Below are positions 8,341 through 17,388 of a stretch of 34,765 nt of DNA, in pieces. The position numbers and the translations under genes were made by a program. The number at the start of each line of letters is the position of its first letter. Position 1 is the first letter of the stretch. The stretch lies in NCBI GenBank assembly GCA_050944855.1, contig JBMNRU010000026.1, positions 1-34,765 on the forward strand. The letters run 5' to 3'. Below the pieces are notes generated by a model. That model saw only the letters and a program-made list of their open reading frames with translations. It was not told the origin of the DNA and searched no databases. This DNA comes from Lactonifactor sp050944855 (GTDB taxonomy: Bacteria; Bacillota; Clostridia; Lachnospirales; Lachnospiraceae).

Positions 8341-9423
8341 ATGAGAACTTATGTAGTTACGGGCGGCGCCGGTTTTATCGGTTCCAATTATATTCACTAT
8401 ATGTTTAAGAAGTATGGTGATGAAATTCGCATTATCAATGTAGACAAGCTTACTTATGCAGGAAACCTGGAAAATTTAAAAGATATAGAAAACAGAGATA
8501 ATTATACGTTTATTAAGGCAGACATCTGTGATGCCGATGCCATTCATAAAATCTTTGAAGAAAATGATGTAGATCGTGTAGTGCATTTTGCAGCAGAAAG
8601 TCATGTTGACAGAAGTATTAAGAACCCGGATGTGTTCGTTAAGACGAATGTGCTGGGAACGCTGGTTATGTTGAATGCAGCGAAGGCAGCCTGGGAGCTT
8701 CCGGACGGAACATTTAAGAAAGATAAGAAATTTCTGCATGTTTCTACGGATGAAGTATACGGATCTTTGGAAAAGGAAGGAGAATATTTCTATGAAACGA
8801 CTCCTTACGATCCGCACAGCCCATATTCAGCAAGCAAGGCCTCTTCCGATATGCTGGTGAAGTCCTATATGGACACCTATAAATTCCCGGCTAATATTAC
8901 AAACTGCAGCAATAATTATGGCCCGTATCAGTTCCCGGAAAAGCTGATCCCGCTGATCATTAACAACGCACTTCACGGCAAGAAGCTGCCGGTATACGGA
9001 GACGGTAAGAATGTAAGAGACTGGCTGTATGTGGAAGATCATGCAAAAGGCATTGATATGGTGCAGGAACAGGGAAGACTGTTTGAGACTTATAATATCG
9101 GCGGCCATAATGAAAAGCAGAATATTGAGATTATCCATATTATTCTGGATACACTGCAGGAAATGCTTTCTGACGACGATCCGAGAAAAGCCCTGGTAAG
9201 TGAGAATCTGATCACTTATGTAGAAGACCGGAAGGGTCATGACAAAAGATATGCGATTGCTCCGGATAAGATCAAAGAAGAGATTGGCTGGTATCCGGAA
9301 ACCATGTTTAAAGATGGCATTCGTTTAACTATCCAATGGTATTTTGAACATGAAGACTGGATGGAGAATGTCACCAGCGGTGATTACCAGAAATACTATG
9401 AAGATATGTACAGTGGGAAATAA
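8341..9423 (+). CDS. rmlB: dTDP-glucose 4,6-dehydratase
   Basis: A 360-residue extended SDR enzyme that makes dTDP-4-keto-6-deoxyglucose, step two of dTDP-L-rhamnose synthesis. GGAGFIG is at residues 8-14. HFAAESHVDRSI is specific for this family, the Thr-Asp-Glu catalytic set is in HVSTDEVYG, and the Tyr/Lys pair is in YSASKAS. RDWLYVEDH and DRKGHDKRY complete the signature. GGAGGA at 8325-8330 lies 10 nt before ATG 8341. It is the first gene after a good promoter and is followed by rmlA and rmlC in the order B-A-C. The gene is a little longer than many homologues, with extra residues at TFKKDKKF and near the C-terminus, which is common in Firmicutes. Confidence 0.96.
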   Translation: MRTYVVTGGAGFIGSNYIHYMFKKYGDEIRIINVDKLTYAGNLENLKDIENRDNYTFIKADICDADAIHKIFEENDVDRVVHFAAESHVDRSIKNPDVFVKTNVLGTLVMLNAAKAAWELPDGTFKKDKKFLHVSTDEVYGSLEKEGEYFYETTPYDPHSPYSASKASSDMLVKSYMDTYKFPANITNCSNNYGPYQFPEKLIPLIINNALHGKKLPVYGDGKNVRDWLYVEDHAKGIDMVQEQGRLFETYNIGGHNEKQNIEIIHIILDTLQEMLSDDDPRKALVSENLITYVEDRKGHDKRYAIAPDKIKEEIGWYPETMFKDGIRLTIQWYFEHEDWMENVTSGDYQKYYEDMYSGK

Positions 9424-9430
9424 AACAAAA

Positions 9431-9477
9431 GTACGCGGTAAGCGTACCGGATTTTGACTCGTCCGTGAGGACGAGTC
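9431..9477 (+). terminator. Tandem hairpins between rmlB and rmlA (possible attenuator or processing site)
   Basis: Two hairpins sit back to back. The first is GTACGC/GCGTAC (9431-9436 with 9442-9447, loop GGTAA). The second is a 9-bp GC-rich stem (9456-9464 with 9469-9477) closed by the stable tetraloop GTGA. The bases after it (ATTGTTGTGTTT) are only moderately T-rich. It could be a leaky terminator, or a stabiliser of the rmlB message that changes the rmlB:rmlA ratio. Position and stems are seen directly; function is inferred. Confidence 0.5.
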
Positions 9478-9531
9478 ATTGTTGTGTTTAAAAATAGATC
9501 TTAAATGAGAAGGAAACAGGAGGAAGTTTGC

Positions 9532-10401
9532 ATGAAAGGTATTATTTTAGCAGGTGGTTCAGGAACTCGTCTTTACCCGCTGACAAAAGCTATTTCCAAG
9601 CAGATCATGCCGGTATACGATAAGCCTATGATTTATTATCCGCTGTCAACGCTGATGCTGGCGGGAATCCGTGAAATTTTGATCATTTCTACCCCAAGAG
9701 ATCTGCCGGTATTTCAGGAGTTATTTGGAAGTGGTGAACAGCTTGGACTTTCCTTTACGTATAAAGTGCAGGAATATCCCAGAGGGCTGGCAGATGCCTT
9801 TATTATCGGGGAAGAGTTTATTGGGGATGATAATGTGGCGCTGGTGTTGGGAGATAATATTTTCTATGGCCAGAGTTTCTCTAAAGTTCTCCAGGTGGCG
9901 GCTTCCAGAAAAGAAGGGGCTACGATCTTTGGCTATTATGTGCGGGATCCGAGAGAATACGGTGTTGTTGAATTCGATGAAAACGGAAAGGCTCTTTCCA
10001 TTGAAGAGAAACCGGAACATCCAAAGTCTAATTATGCGGTTCCCGGCCTTTATTTCTATGACAATGATGTAGTAGAAATTGCTAAAAATGTAAAACCGTC
10101 TGCGAGAGGCGAGATCGAAATCACCAGTGTCAATAATGAATATTTAAGAAGAGGAACGCTTCATGTGGAAACGCTGGGAAGAGGTTTTGCATGGCTGGAT
10201 ACGGGAAGTCATGATATGCTGTTGGATGCGGCAGATTTTGTATCCGCGTTCCAGAAAAGACAGGGACTTTATATTTCCTGTATTGAGGAAATTGCATATA
10301 AGAGAGGATTTATTACGAAAGAACAGTTAGTGGAACTGGCCCAGCCGCTTTTAAAAACAGCGTATGGTCAGTATTTGTTAGAGATAGCAGAAGGACTGTA
10401 A
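9532..10401 (+). CDS. rmlA: Glucose-1-phosphate thymidylyltransferase
   Basis: A 289-residue nucleotidyltransferase that joins dTTP and glucose-1-phosphate, the first step towards dTDP-rhamnose. The N-terminal signature GGSGTRLYPLT is complete, with the lysine of SKQIMPVYDKPMIYYPL. LVLGDNIFYG supplies the metal-binding Asp, and EEKPEHPKSNYAVPGLYFYD and RGFAWLDTGSHDML are the sugar-binding segments. ATG 9532 is chosen because AGGAGGA at 9518-9524 is 7 nt upstream; an earlier in-frame ATG at 9505 would overlap this site. Length is normal for the family. The next gene, rmlC, starts 19 nt after the stop. Confidence 0.96.
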   Translation: MKGIILAGGSGTRLYPLTKAISKQIMPVYDKPMIYYPLSTLMLAGIREILIISTPRDLPVFQELFGSGEQLGLSFTYKVQEYPRGLADAFIIGEEFIGDDNVALVLGDNIFYGQSFSKVLQVAASRKEGATIFGYYVRDPREYGVVEFDENGKALSIEEKPEHPKSNYAVPGLYFYDNDVVEIAKNVKPSARGEIEITSVNNEYLRRGTLHVETLGRGFAWLDTGSHDMLLDAADFVSAFQKRQGLYISCIEEIAYKRGFITKEQLVELAQPLLKTAYGQYLLEIAEGL

Positions 10402-10420
10402 AAGTCAGGAGGTTATGAAA

Positions 10421-10972
10421 ATGGGAAAAATTACGGTAGAGACATGTGAGATTGAAGGATTAAAGGTGATTACGCCTGCAGTATTTGGCGATGAACGTGG
10501 CTATTTTATGGAGACGTATAATTACAATGATTACAAAGCAGCTGGCATTGATCAGGAATTTGTACAGGATAATCAGTCCAGTTCCACAAAAGGTGTCCTG
10601 CGGGGACTGCATTTTCAGATTCAGTATCCTCAGGACAAGCTGGTACGCGTGGTGAGCGGAGAAGTGTTTGATGTGGCAGTAGACTTGCGCCCGGGTTCCA
10701 AAACCTATGGAAAATGGTATGGCGTGATCCTTTCCGCTGAAAACAAAAAACAGTTTTTTATTCCAAAGAATTTTGCCCATGGATTTGTGGTACTTTCCGA
10801 TCATGCAGAATTTGCTTATAAATGTTCTGATTTCTATCATCCCAATGATGAGGGCGGGCTGATCTGGAACGATCCGGATATTGGCATTGACTGGCCGATC
10901 CCGGAAGGTATGAAGCTGACTATTTCTGAAAAAGACCAGAAATGGGGAGGCATAAAAGAGTTTAGAAAATAG
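10421..10972 (+). CDS. rmlC: dTDP-4-dehydrorhamnose 3,5-epimerase
   Basis: A 183-residue cupin epimerase for step three of dTDP-rhamnose synthesis. The catalytic His and Lys region is clear: NQSSSTKGVLRGLHFQ and PQDKLVRVVSGEVFDVAVD, then FIPKNFAHGFVVLSD, with the conserved Tyr in KCSDFY. AGGAGG at 10407-10412 is 8 nt from ATG 10421 but only 2 nt from ATG 10415, so the later start is preferred. It is followed after 13 nt by the ABC export genes, which ties rhamnose supply to export. The fourth enzyme, rmlD (dTDP-4-dehydrorhamnose reductase), is not found anywhere in the window and must be elsewhere if rhamnose is the end product. Confidence 0.95.
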   Translation: MGKITVETCEIEGLKVITPAVFGDERGYFMETYNYNDYKAAGIDQEFVQDNQSSSTKGVLRGLHFQIQYPQDKLVRVVSGEVFDVAVDLRPGSKTYGKWYGVILSAENKKQFFIPKNFAHGFVVLSDHAEFAYKCSDFYHPNDEGGLIWNDPDIGIDWPIPEGMKLTISEKDQKWGGIKEFRK

Positions 10973-10985
10973 GAGCGGAACAGGA

Positions 10986-12293
10986 ATGTCGAAGAAGAAA
11001 ACAATTGTTATTGTGCTGACAGTACTGCTGATGGCGTGCATTAATGTGTTTATTATGGTGCATCGGACACCGGTGGAAGAAAATGTAAATATTTATATGA
11101 CGGTAGAAGGTGAAACTGCCTTTGATTATCAGCTGTATTATGCAAAAGATACACAATTTGTAGAATCTGATTCGGTAAGAGCTGAATATAACACCCCGGG
11201 CAAAGAGCAGGCATTGTTGTTTGCCGTACGGGGAAACAGTCAGTATATCCGCCTCAATACAGAAGCGATGAAAACGTTGCCGGAGGCTCCGCAGATCACA
11301 GATGTGTATGCAGAGTATGACGGACAGACCTGGCCGGTGGAGAATTTTGAGCTGTATAAGGAAACACAGATTCCGGCACAGGATTTTATGCCGGTAATTC
11401 AGGAGGCACAGCATAAGAAAGCACAGGGAAAAAATATCTTTTTATGTGTAATTCTGGATCTTGTATTTCTTGCTCTGTTAGGGACCTTGAATCGTTGGAA
11501 AACATTGCCGGCGGAACTGTATCGGGAGAGAAAATTAATTCTGAAGCTGGCCAAGAATGACTTTAAGACGAAATATGCCGGTTCCTATTTGGGAATCGTC
11601 TGGGCGTTTATTCAGCCGATTATTACAGTGCTGGTTTATTGGTTTGTGTTTCAGGTGGGACTCAGAAGCGGCGCGGTGGGACGTGTGCCCTTTGTGTTAT
11701 GGCTGGTTGCCGGTCTGGTACCCTGGTTCTTTTTTTCAGATTCCCTGGGAATGGGTACCAATGCACTGCTGGAGTATAATTATCTGGTAAAAAAGGTAGT
11801 ATTTAAAATCAGTATTTTGCCGATCGTGAAAATCATATCGGCTCTGTTTGTACATTTGTTTTTTATTGCATTTACTATAATTTTGTATATGTGCTATGGC
11901 TATACGCCGGATCTGTATACGTTACAGGTGTTTTATTATACTTTTTGTGTTTTTGTATTCACGCTGGGACTTTGTTATGCAACCTGTGCCATTGTGGCAT
12001 TTTTCCGGGATCTTACCCAGATCATTGGTATCATCCTGCAGGTGGGTGTCTGGATGACTCCGATTATGTGGAATTTCAATCAGGTAAATCTCCCGTCATT
12101 TTTACAGACTATCTTTAAATTGAATCCTATGTATTATATTGTATTTGGATACAGAGAAGCGCTGATCGACAAGGTATGGTTCTGGGATAATATGGATATG
12201 ACCATATACTTCTGGGTACTGACTGCCTGTGTATTTGCATTGGGAGCTCTGATCTTTAAGCGTTTGAAAGTACATTTTGCGGATATTTTATAA
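10986..12293 (+). CDS. wzm: Wzm/TagG-type polysaccharide ABC permease with extra N-terminal extracytoplasmic domain
   Basis: A 435-residue protein. Residues 173-435 form a normal-length ABC-2 permease of the polysaccharide/teichoic-acid exporter type: LAKNDFKTKYAGSYLGIVW, the gate-region helix, VPWFFFSDSLGMG, then SILPIVKI and a final set of helices. Usual Wzm proteins are about 260 residues. Here an additional 170 residues precede it: a membrane helix (6-26), a predicted outside domain (28-148) and a second helix (150-167). The open frame is continuous, so this is a fusion and not two genes. ATG 10986 has GGAGCGG as a modest ribosome site. It pairs with the ATPase gene 15 nt downstream. The extra domain may hold the chain or wall partner outside; this is inference. 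Confidence 0.88.
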   Translation: MSKKKTIVIVLTVLLMACINVFIMVHRTPVEENVNIYMTVEGETAFDYQLYYAKDTQFVESDSVRAEYNTPGKEQALLFAVRGNSQYIRLNTEAMKTLPEAPQITDVYAEYDGQTWPVENFELYKETQIPAQDFMPVIQEAQHKKAQGKNIFLCVILDLVFLALLGTLNRWKTLPAELYRERKLILKLAKNDFKTKYAGSYLGIVWAFIQPIITVLVYWFVFQVGLRSGAVGRVPFVLWLVAGLVPWFFFSDSLGMGTNALLEYNYLVKKVVFKISILPIVKIISALFVHLFFIAFTIILYMCYGYTPDLYTLQVFYYTFCVFVFTLGLCYATCAIVAFFRDLTQIIGIILQVGVWMTPIMWNFNQVNLPSFLQTIFKLNPMYYIVFGYREALIDKVWFWDNMDMTIYFWVLTACVFALGALIFKRLKVHFADIL

Positions 12294-12308
12294 GAGAGAG
12301 GAAGAATC

Positions 12309-13610
12309 ATGAGCGAAGCTGCAATTAAAGTGGAACATTTGAGTAAAATGTATAAGCTGTATGATAAACCCATCGATCGTCTGAAAGAGTCTTTGAAGCT
12401 GACCCGCAAGCAGAAATATAAGGAGCATTATGCGCTGCGGGATGTTTCTTTTCAGGTGAATAAGGGAGAAACGATCGGAATTATCGGAACCAACGGTTCC
12501 GGTAAATCCACCATATTGAAAATTATCACCGGTGTACTAAATCCGACAGAAGGAGAGGTAACTGTCGATGGCAGGATTTCTGCGCTTCTGGAGCTGGGCG
12601 CCGGTTTTAATCAGGAATATACGGGCATTGAAAATGTATATTTGAATGGGACAATGACAGGATTTTCCGAGGAGGAGATCACCGCTAAATTAGATGATAT
12701 TCTGGCCTTCGCCGATATTGGCGATTTTGTGTATCAGCCGGTAAAGACCTACTCCAGCGGTATGTTTGTCCGTCTGGCCTTTGCAGTGGCCATCAATATC
12801 GAACCGGAGATATTGATTGTAGACGAAGCCCTTTCCGTTGGAGATGTATTTTTTCAGGCGAAGTGTTATAAAAAATTTGAAGAGTTTAAGGCCCTGGGCA
12901 AGACAATTTTACTGGTAAGTCATGATCTTGGAAGTGTCAGTCAGTACTGTGACAGAGTGGTTTTGCTGAATAAAGGGGTTGTTCTGGATCAGGGCTCCCC
13001 GAAGGAAATGATTGATTTATATAAAAAAGTTCTGGTAGAAGAGGTATCCGGCACTGAAGGAAAGAAGCAGGAAGAGGAAGAAACAGAAGAAATGAAAGTT
13101 CAGGAAGCCTCTTTGCGGGAAGGAAAACAGGACTGGAAGTCTTATATGCTTGTAAGTCCGGATATGCAGAACTATGGCAATAAAAAAGCAGAGATCGTGG
13201 ATTTCGGATTGTTTGATGAAACTGACCAGATTACGAACACGGTATATAAGATGCAGGAGTTTTCTGTTCGTATGCGGGTGTATTTCCATGAGACGATAGT
13301 GAATCCTATTTTTGCGTTTAGTTTGAAGGATATTAAAGGAAATGAATTGACCGGCACTAATACGGTGATTGAAAAAACGGATATCGGCACAGTCAATGCC
13401 GGGGAATTGGTTGAAATTGAGTTTAAGCAGGTGATGCGGCTTCAAAAGGGGCAATATCTGCTGCAGCTGGGATGTACCGGGTTTGTGGGAGAAGAATTTG
13501 TAGTATACAACAGACTGTATGACAGCTGCTGCATACAGGTTGTATCCAATAAGACAACGGTAGGTTACTTTGACATGGATACGACGGTCGTTTTTAATAA
13601 AGGAGTTTAA
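12309..13610 (+). CDS. wzt: Wzt-type polysaccharide ABC ATPase with C-terminal carbohydrate-binding domain
   Basis: A 433-residue ATPase that powers export through Wzm. Walker A GTNGSGKS is at 60-67, the signature YSSGM at 148-152, and Walker B with catalytic Glu (D172/E173) in ILIVDEALSVGD. The long loop before Walker A (KYKEHYALRDVSF) is typical of Wzt/TagH. After the nucleotide-binding domain (to about 245) comes an acidic linker rich in Glu (about 246-270) and then a beta-rich domain (about 285-433) with KDIKGNELTGTNT, resembling the Wzt C-terminal domain. In E. coli O9a that domain recognises the capped end of the finished glycan. Its presence suggests that export here waits for a terminal modification, which the methyltransferase and kinase genes nearby could supply. 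AGAGAGGAA lies upstream of ATG 12309. Confidence 0.93.
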   Translation: MSEAAIKVEHLSKMYKLYDKPIDRLKESLKLTRKQKYKEHYALRDVSFQVNKGETIGIIGTNGSGKSTILKIITGVLNPTEGEVTVDGRISALLELGAGFNQEYTGIENVYLNGTMTGFSEEEITAKLDDILAFADIGDFVYQPVKTYSSGMFVRLAFAVAINIEPEILIVDEALSVGDVFFQAKCYKKFEEFKALGKTILLVSHDLGSVSQYCDRVVLLNKGVVLDQGSPKEMIDLYKKVLVEEVSGTEGKKQEEEETEEMKVQEASLREGKQDWKSYMLVSPDMQNYGNKKAEIVDFGLFDETDQITNTVYKMQEFSVRMRVYFHETIVNPIFAFSLKDIKGNELTGTNTVIEKTDIGTVNAGELVEIEFKQVMRLQKGQYLLQLGCTGFVGEEFVVYNRLYDSCCIQVVSNKTTVGYFDMDTTVVFNKGV

Positions 13611-13614
13611 ATAT

Positions 13615-16470
13615 ATGAGGAGAAACAAGAAACATCCGCGTTTTTCTGTTATTATGCCGGTTTATAATGTGGAAATCAAATGGCTGGAGAAAGCTATTTT
13701 ATCTGTGCAGAATCAGCAATATCCTCACTGGGAATTATGTATTGCAGATGACTGTTCTACAAAGCCGGAGGTAAGGGAGTATCTGCGTCAGATTACAGAT
13801 CCCCGGATTCATATCCAGTATCTGGAACAGAATATGGGGATTTCAGGTGCAACAAATCATGCGGTGCAGGCTGCCAAAGGCCAGTATCTGGTTCTGATGG
13901 ACAATGACGATGAACTGGCTGCCAATGCCCTGCAGGAATTTTCTCTGCGTATCGACCATACGGATGCAGATATTTTATATAGTGATCAGGATATTATCGA
14001 CGAGGCCGGGAATCACCGTGAGCCGTTATATAAACCGGACTGGTCACCGGAATTGGTAAAGAGTCAGATGTATATTGGTCATTTGCTGGCTCTTAAGAAG
14101 TCTCTTTTTGATGAAGTGGGAGGCTTTCGCAGTGAATTTAATGGAAGTCAGGATTATGATCTGTTTTTAAGAATCTCAGAAAAAGCAAATAAGATTGAGC
14201 ATGTGGCTGCAATTTTGTATCACTGGAGAGCAATACAGAGTTCTACTGCGGCGAATCCGGAGTCTAAACCATATGCGCAGATCGCAGGACATCGTGCGGT
14301 GCAGGAGCACCTTGACAGGGTGTATGGCAAAGGTCGTGCAGAGGCGTTAGAAACAGATGATTATTTTGTATACGATGTGCGGTATCACTTGGAGCAGGAA
14401 CCTTTCGTATCTGTGATCATACCAACCAAGGATCAGGCAGAGCTTCTTAGAAATGCCATTGAGACCATCGAAGAGCGTACCAGATATTCCCGCTATGAGA
14501 TTTTGATCCTGAATAATAATTCTGAGGAGGAGGAGACCTTTTCCTATTTTCAGAATGTGACAAAGCAGTATGATAATGTACGGGTAGAGGAAGCGGCATT
14601 TCCCTTTAACTGGTCGCGTCTGAATAATGTCGGGATCGAAAAAGCACGCGGTGACGTGTTTATCTTCTTAAATAATGATGTAGAAATTATTTCCCGAGAC
14701 TGGATGCGGCGTCTGGTGGAGATTTCTACACAGCCGGGAGTCGGTGTTGCCGGCGGGCTGCTCTTGTTTGAGGATAATACCATTCAGCACGCGGGTGTGG
14801 TTGTCGGTATGGGCGGCTGGGCAGAGCATGTCTTTCGCGGTATGGAACCGGTGCATTATGGTTCCCCTTATGTTTCGCCGATGGTGACCAGAAATGTTAT
14901 GGCGGTCACCGGTGCCTGTATGGCGATCAGTCGCAAAACAATAGAAAAAATCGGAAATTTTAATGACCAATTCATTATCTGCGGAAGTGATGTGGAGATT
15001 TGCATCCGTGCATACGAACATGGTCTCAGAAATGTGTACTGTCCGTATGTACAGCTGTATCATCTGGAATCTAAGACCAGAGATTCCTATGTGCCGGAAA
15101 TAGATTTTGAACTGTCTGCGAAAACATATGCCTATTATCGGGAGCATGGGGATCCCTATTATAATGTAAATTTAGATATTAACAGTTATGTACCAAGAGT
15201 AAAAGGAACTTTGACGGGTGAAGATCGCTCCTGGATACAGGTGGTGAGAGAAGATTATGGTAATGAATCACTGATAGTGGATGAGATAGACACCCATATT
15301 GCGGAAATTAATCCCTATACTTTTAGAAAGGGTGAACATTTGAGACGCAGGCTCAATCTTCTTCTGCCGTCTATTAATCCGGAGCATGTGTTCGGAGGAA
15401 TTTCCACAGCGTTAAAGTTTTTTGAAAAACTGGCGGATACTTTGGAGTACGACAGGAGGATTGTGCTGGTGGATGCGGTGCCGACCGAAGATGCGATACG
15501 CCAGTATCAGGACAGATATCAGTTCGTTTCCTGGGATGAAGAAAGTCAGGCAGAACGTCAGATTGTTTCCTACAGTGAAAGAACGGACCGCTCCTTGCCG
15601 GTGTCCGAAAATGATTATTTTATGTTTACCGGATGGTGGACGGCACACTGTGCCCAGGAAGCATATGAGATATTTGAAAAAACAGAAGGAATCGGCCCGA
15701 ATCTGTTTATCAATTTTATTCAGGATTATGAACCGGGATTTTACGCCTGGTCCACCCGCTTTCTGCTTGCGGACGCCACGTATAAGAATCCTTATCCGCA
15801 GATCGCGGTTTTTAATACGTCGCTTTTACAGGAATACTTCCGCGATCATCATTATATATTCTTTCGGGAATTTGCTTTTGAACCGGTCTTAAATGATAAG
15901 CTGCGAGAGTATCTGGAGCAGGCAGGCAGTATACTGGCTAAGAAAAAACAGATCCTGATCTATGGACGTCCAGGTACAGAGCGCAATGCGTTTAATCTGA
16001 TCGTGGCAGCATTGAAAAAATGGGTCCGGAAACAGGACGATATTGAGCAGTGGTCCATTGTTTCTGCAGGAGAGCAGCATCCGAGAGTGTATCTGGGAAA
16101 GGGAAAGTACCTGCAGTCTGTGGGGAAATTAACTATAGAAGAGTATGCCCGGGTTCTTGCCCAATCCTATGCAGGCATTTCTCTGATGGCGTCTCCGCAT
16201 CCCAGTTATCCGCCCCTGGAAATGTCTGTATTTGGGGTAAAAGTAATTACGAATACTTTTTTTAATAAAGACCTTGGCAGTTTTAACAGTAATATTGTAT
16301 CATTGGACAATATCAGTCCTAATAATATCGCAGTCAATCTGAATAAGATTTGTGATGATTTTCATATGAGTGTACCGAATAATAGAACCAATCCGCTGTA
16401 CTTTGAGAACAGTCATGTGTTTGATTTTATTAACGAGATAAAAGATGTGCTTGACAAATGGGGGAGATAA
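13615..16470 (+). CDS. Three-domain glycosyltransferase: GT2 + GT2 + WsaF-like rhamnosyltransferase
   Basis: A 951-residue soluble protein; ATG 13615 follows AAGGAG (13600-13605). Domain 1 (about 8-230) is a GT2 fold with SVIMPVYNVE, the metal motif in VLMDNDDEL and GSQDYDLFLR. Domain 2 (about 262-490) is a second GT2 with VIIPTKDQAE, IFLNNDVEII, QHAGVVVGMGG and CGSDVEICIR. Domain 3 (about 576-951) begins RRRLNLLLPSINPEHVFGGI and resembles WsaF, the rhamnosyltransferase of the Geobacillus S-layer glycan. In that system several rhamnose linkages are made by multidomain enzymes, so this protein probably makes two or three successive linkages of one repeat. The GDPYYN motif after domain 2 recurs in the genes at 18802 and 25191. 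Acceptor and linkage cannot be read from sequence. Confidence 0.85.
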   Translation: MRRNKKHPRFSVIMPVYNVEIKWLEKAILSVQNQQYPHWELCIADDCSTKPEVREYLRQITDPRIHIQYLEQNMGISGATNHAVQAAKGQYLVLMDNDDELAANALQEFSLRIDHTDADILYSDQDIIDEAGNHREPLYKPDWSPELVKSQMYIGHLLALKKSLFDEVGGFRSEFNGSQDYDLFLRISEKANKIEHVAAILYHWRAIQSSTAANPESKPYAQIAGHRAVQEHLDRVYGKGRAEALETDDYFVYDVRYHLEQEPFVSVIIPTKDQAELLRNAIETIEERTRYSRYEILILNNNSEEEETFSYFQNVTKQYDNVRVEEAAFPFNWSRLNNVGIEKARGDVFIFLNNDVEIISRDWMRRLVEISTQPGVGVAGGLLLFEDNTIQHAGVVVGMGGWAEHVFRGMEPVHYGSPYVSPMVTRNVMAVTGACMAISRKTIEKIGNFNDQFIICGSDVEICIRAYEHGLRNVYCPYVQLYHLESKTRDSYVPEIDFELSAKTYAYYREHGDPYYNVNLDINSYVPRVKGTLTGEDRSWIQVVREDYGNESLIVDEIDTHIAEINPYTFRKGEHLRRRLNLLLPSINPEHVFGGISTALKFFEKLADTLEYDRRIVLVDAVPTEDAIRQYQDRYQFVSWDEESQAERQIVSYSERTDRSLPVSENDYFMFTGWWTAHCAQEAYEIFEKTEGIGPNLFINFIQDYEPGFYAWSTRFLLADATYKNPYPQIAVFNTSLLQEYFRDHHYIFFREFAFEPVLNDKLREYLEQAGSILAKKKQILIYGRPGTERNAFNLIVAALKKWVRKQDDIEQWSIVSAGEQHPRVYLGKGKYLQSVGKLTIEEYARVLAQSYAGISLMASPHPSYPPLEMSVFGVKVITNTFFNKDLGSFNSNIVSLDNISPNNIAVNLNKICDDFHMSVPNNRTNPLYFENSHVFDFINEIKDVLDKWGR

Positions 16471-16472
16471 GC

Positions 16473-17378
16473 ATGAAAGAGAAAGTAGGAAATGCCATTT
16501 TGAACTATAAGTTCTATGGCGGGAGCGACGCTTACAGCGATGGTTCTATTGAGGATGAATTATTGGAGATGGTTTCTGCACAGCAGGATGTAATAAAAAT
16601 CTTAAAACAGGATGACAGATGGCCCGTTTTATATCATCTGTCTCCGGTACGTCAGAATATTGTAGAATGGTATCCTATGAAAGAAGATGCCAAAGTGTTG
16701 GAAATTGGTGCAGGGTGCGGTGCGATTACGGGCGCGCTGTGCAGACAGGCAAAACAAGTGGTTTGTATTGAACTATCCAAACGAAGATCTTTGATTAATG
16801 CGAACCGTAATCAGGAATATGATAATCTGGAAATTTTTGTCGGGAATTTTAATGATGTAGTTCTGGAACAGAAATTTGACTATATTACGTTAATTGGTGT
16901 GCTGGAATATGCGGCATATTATACCGACACAGCGAATCCTTTTGTGGATTTTCTGAAAAAAATACGAAAGTATTTGAAACCGGACGGGAAAGTGCTGATC
17001 GCAATTGAGAATAAATATGGTTTGAAGTACTGGTCCGGTTCCCGTGAGGATCATACTGGCATATTCTTTGACGGGATAGAAGGATATCATGCTACTTCCA
17101 GTCAGGTGCGGACTTTTTCTAAAACAGAATTGGAGAAAATTTTGGAAGAGGCCGGATATGAAGAGTTGGAATTTTATTATCCATTTCCGGATTACAAATT
17201 TCCTACGCAGATCTTTTCAGAAAAATATATGCCCCAGCCGGAAGATGTGACTTGCGGCAGAGACAGCTATGACGCCGGCAGAATGTATATGTTTAATGAA
17301 ACGTTAGCATATCGCGAACTGATTGCTTCCGGTGACTTTGCATTCTTTGCGAATTCCTTTATGGTTGAAGCAAAATAG
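16473..17378 (+). CDS. SAM-dependent methyltransferase, probable glycan-end cap (WbdD methyltransferase half)
   Basis: A 301-residue class I methyltransferase. ATG 16473 is 6 nt after GGGGAG (16461-16466); the in-frame ATG 16458 lies within the preceding gene. SAM-binding motif I is VLEIGAGCGAIT (75-86), with IELSKRR as the acidic end of strand 2 and FDYITLIGVLEY as motif II. The KYLKPDGKVLIAIENKYGLKYW segment resembles the methyltransferase part of chain-terminator proteins such as WbdD and WsaE. The C-terminus ends in FFANSFMVEA, where one-gene homologues continue directly into a kinase-like domain; here the kinase-like protein starts 10 nt later as a separate gene. Likely role: methylating the non-reducing end of the chain to stop elongation. 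The exact target is unknown. Confidence 0.8.
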   Translation: MKEKVGNAILNYKFYGGSDAYSDGSIEDELLEMVSAQQDVIKILKQDDRWPVLYHLSPVRQNIVEWYPMKEDAKVLEIGAGCGAITGALCRQAKQVVCIELSKRRSLINANRNQEYDNLEIFVGNFNDVVLEQKFDYITLIGVLEYAAYYTDTANPFVDFLKKIRKYLKPDGKVLIAIENKYGLKYWSGSREDHTGIFFDGIEGYHATSSQVRTFSKTELEKILEEAGYEELEFYYPFPDYKFPTQIFSEKYMPQPEDVTCGRDSYDAGRMYMFNETLAYRELIASGDFAFFANSFMVEAK

Positions 17379-17388
17379 GAGGATTACA

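Noticed and set aside
9456..9477. Resemblance of the rmlB-rmlA hairpin to stem II of a hammerhead ribozyme (GTCCGTGAGGAC)
   Set aside because: The essential core sequences CUGAUGA and GAAA are not next to the stem; only the stem and loop agree, which is expected for a stable GNRA hairpin.
10460..11041. A 193-codon - strand open frame across rmlC
   Set aside because: It is antisense to a complete rmlC with all catalytic motifs and lacks a ribosome site.
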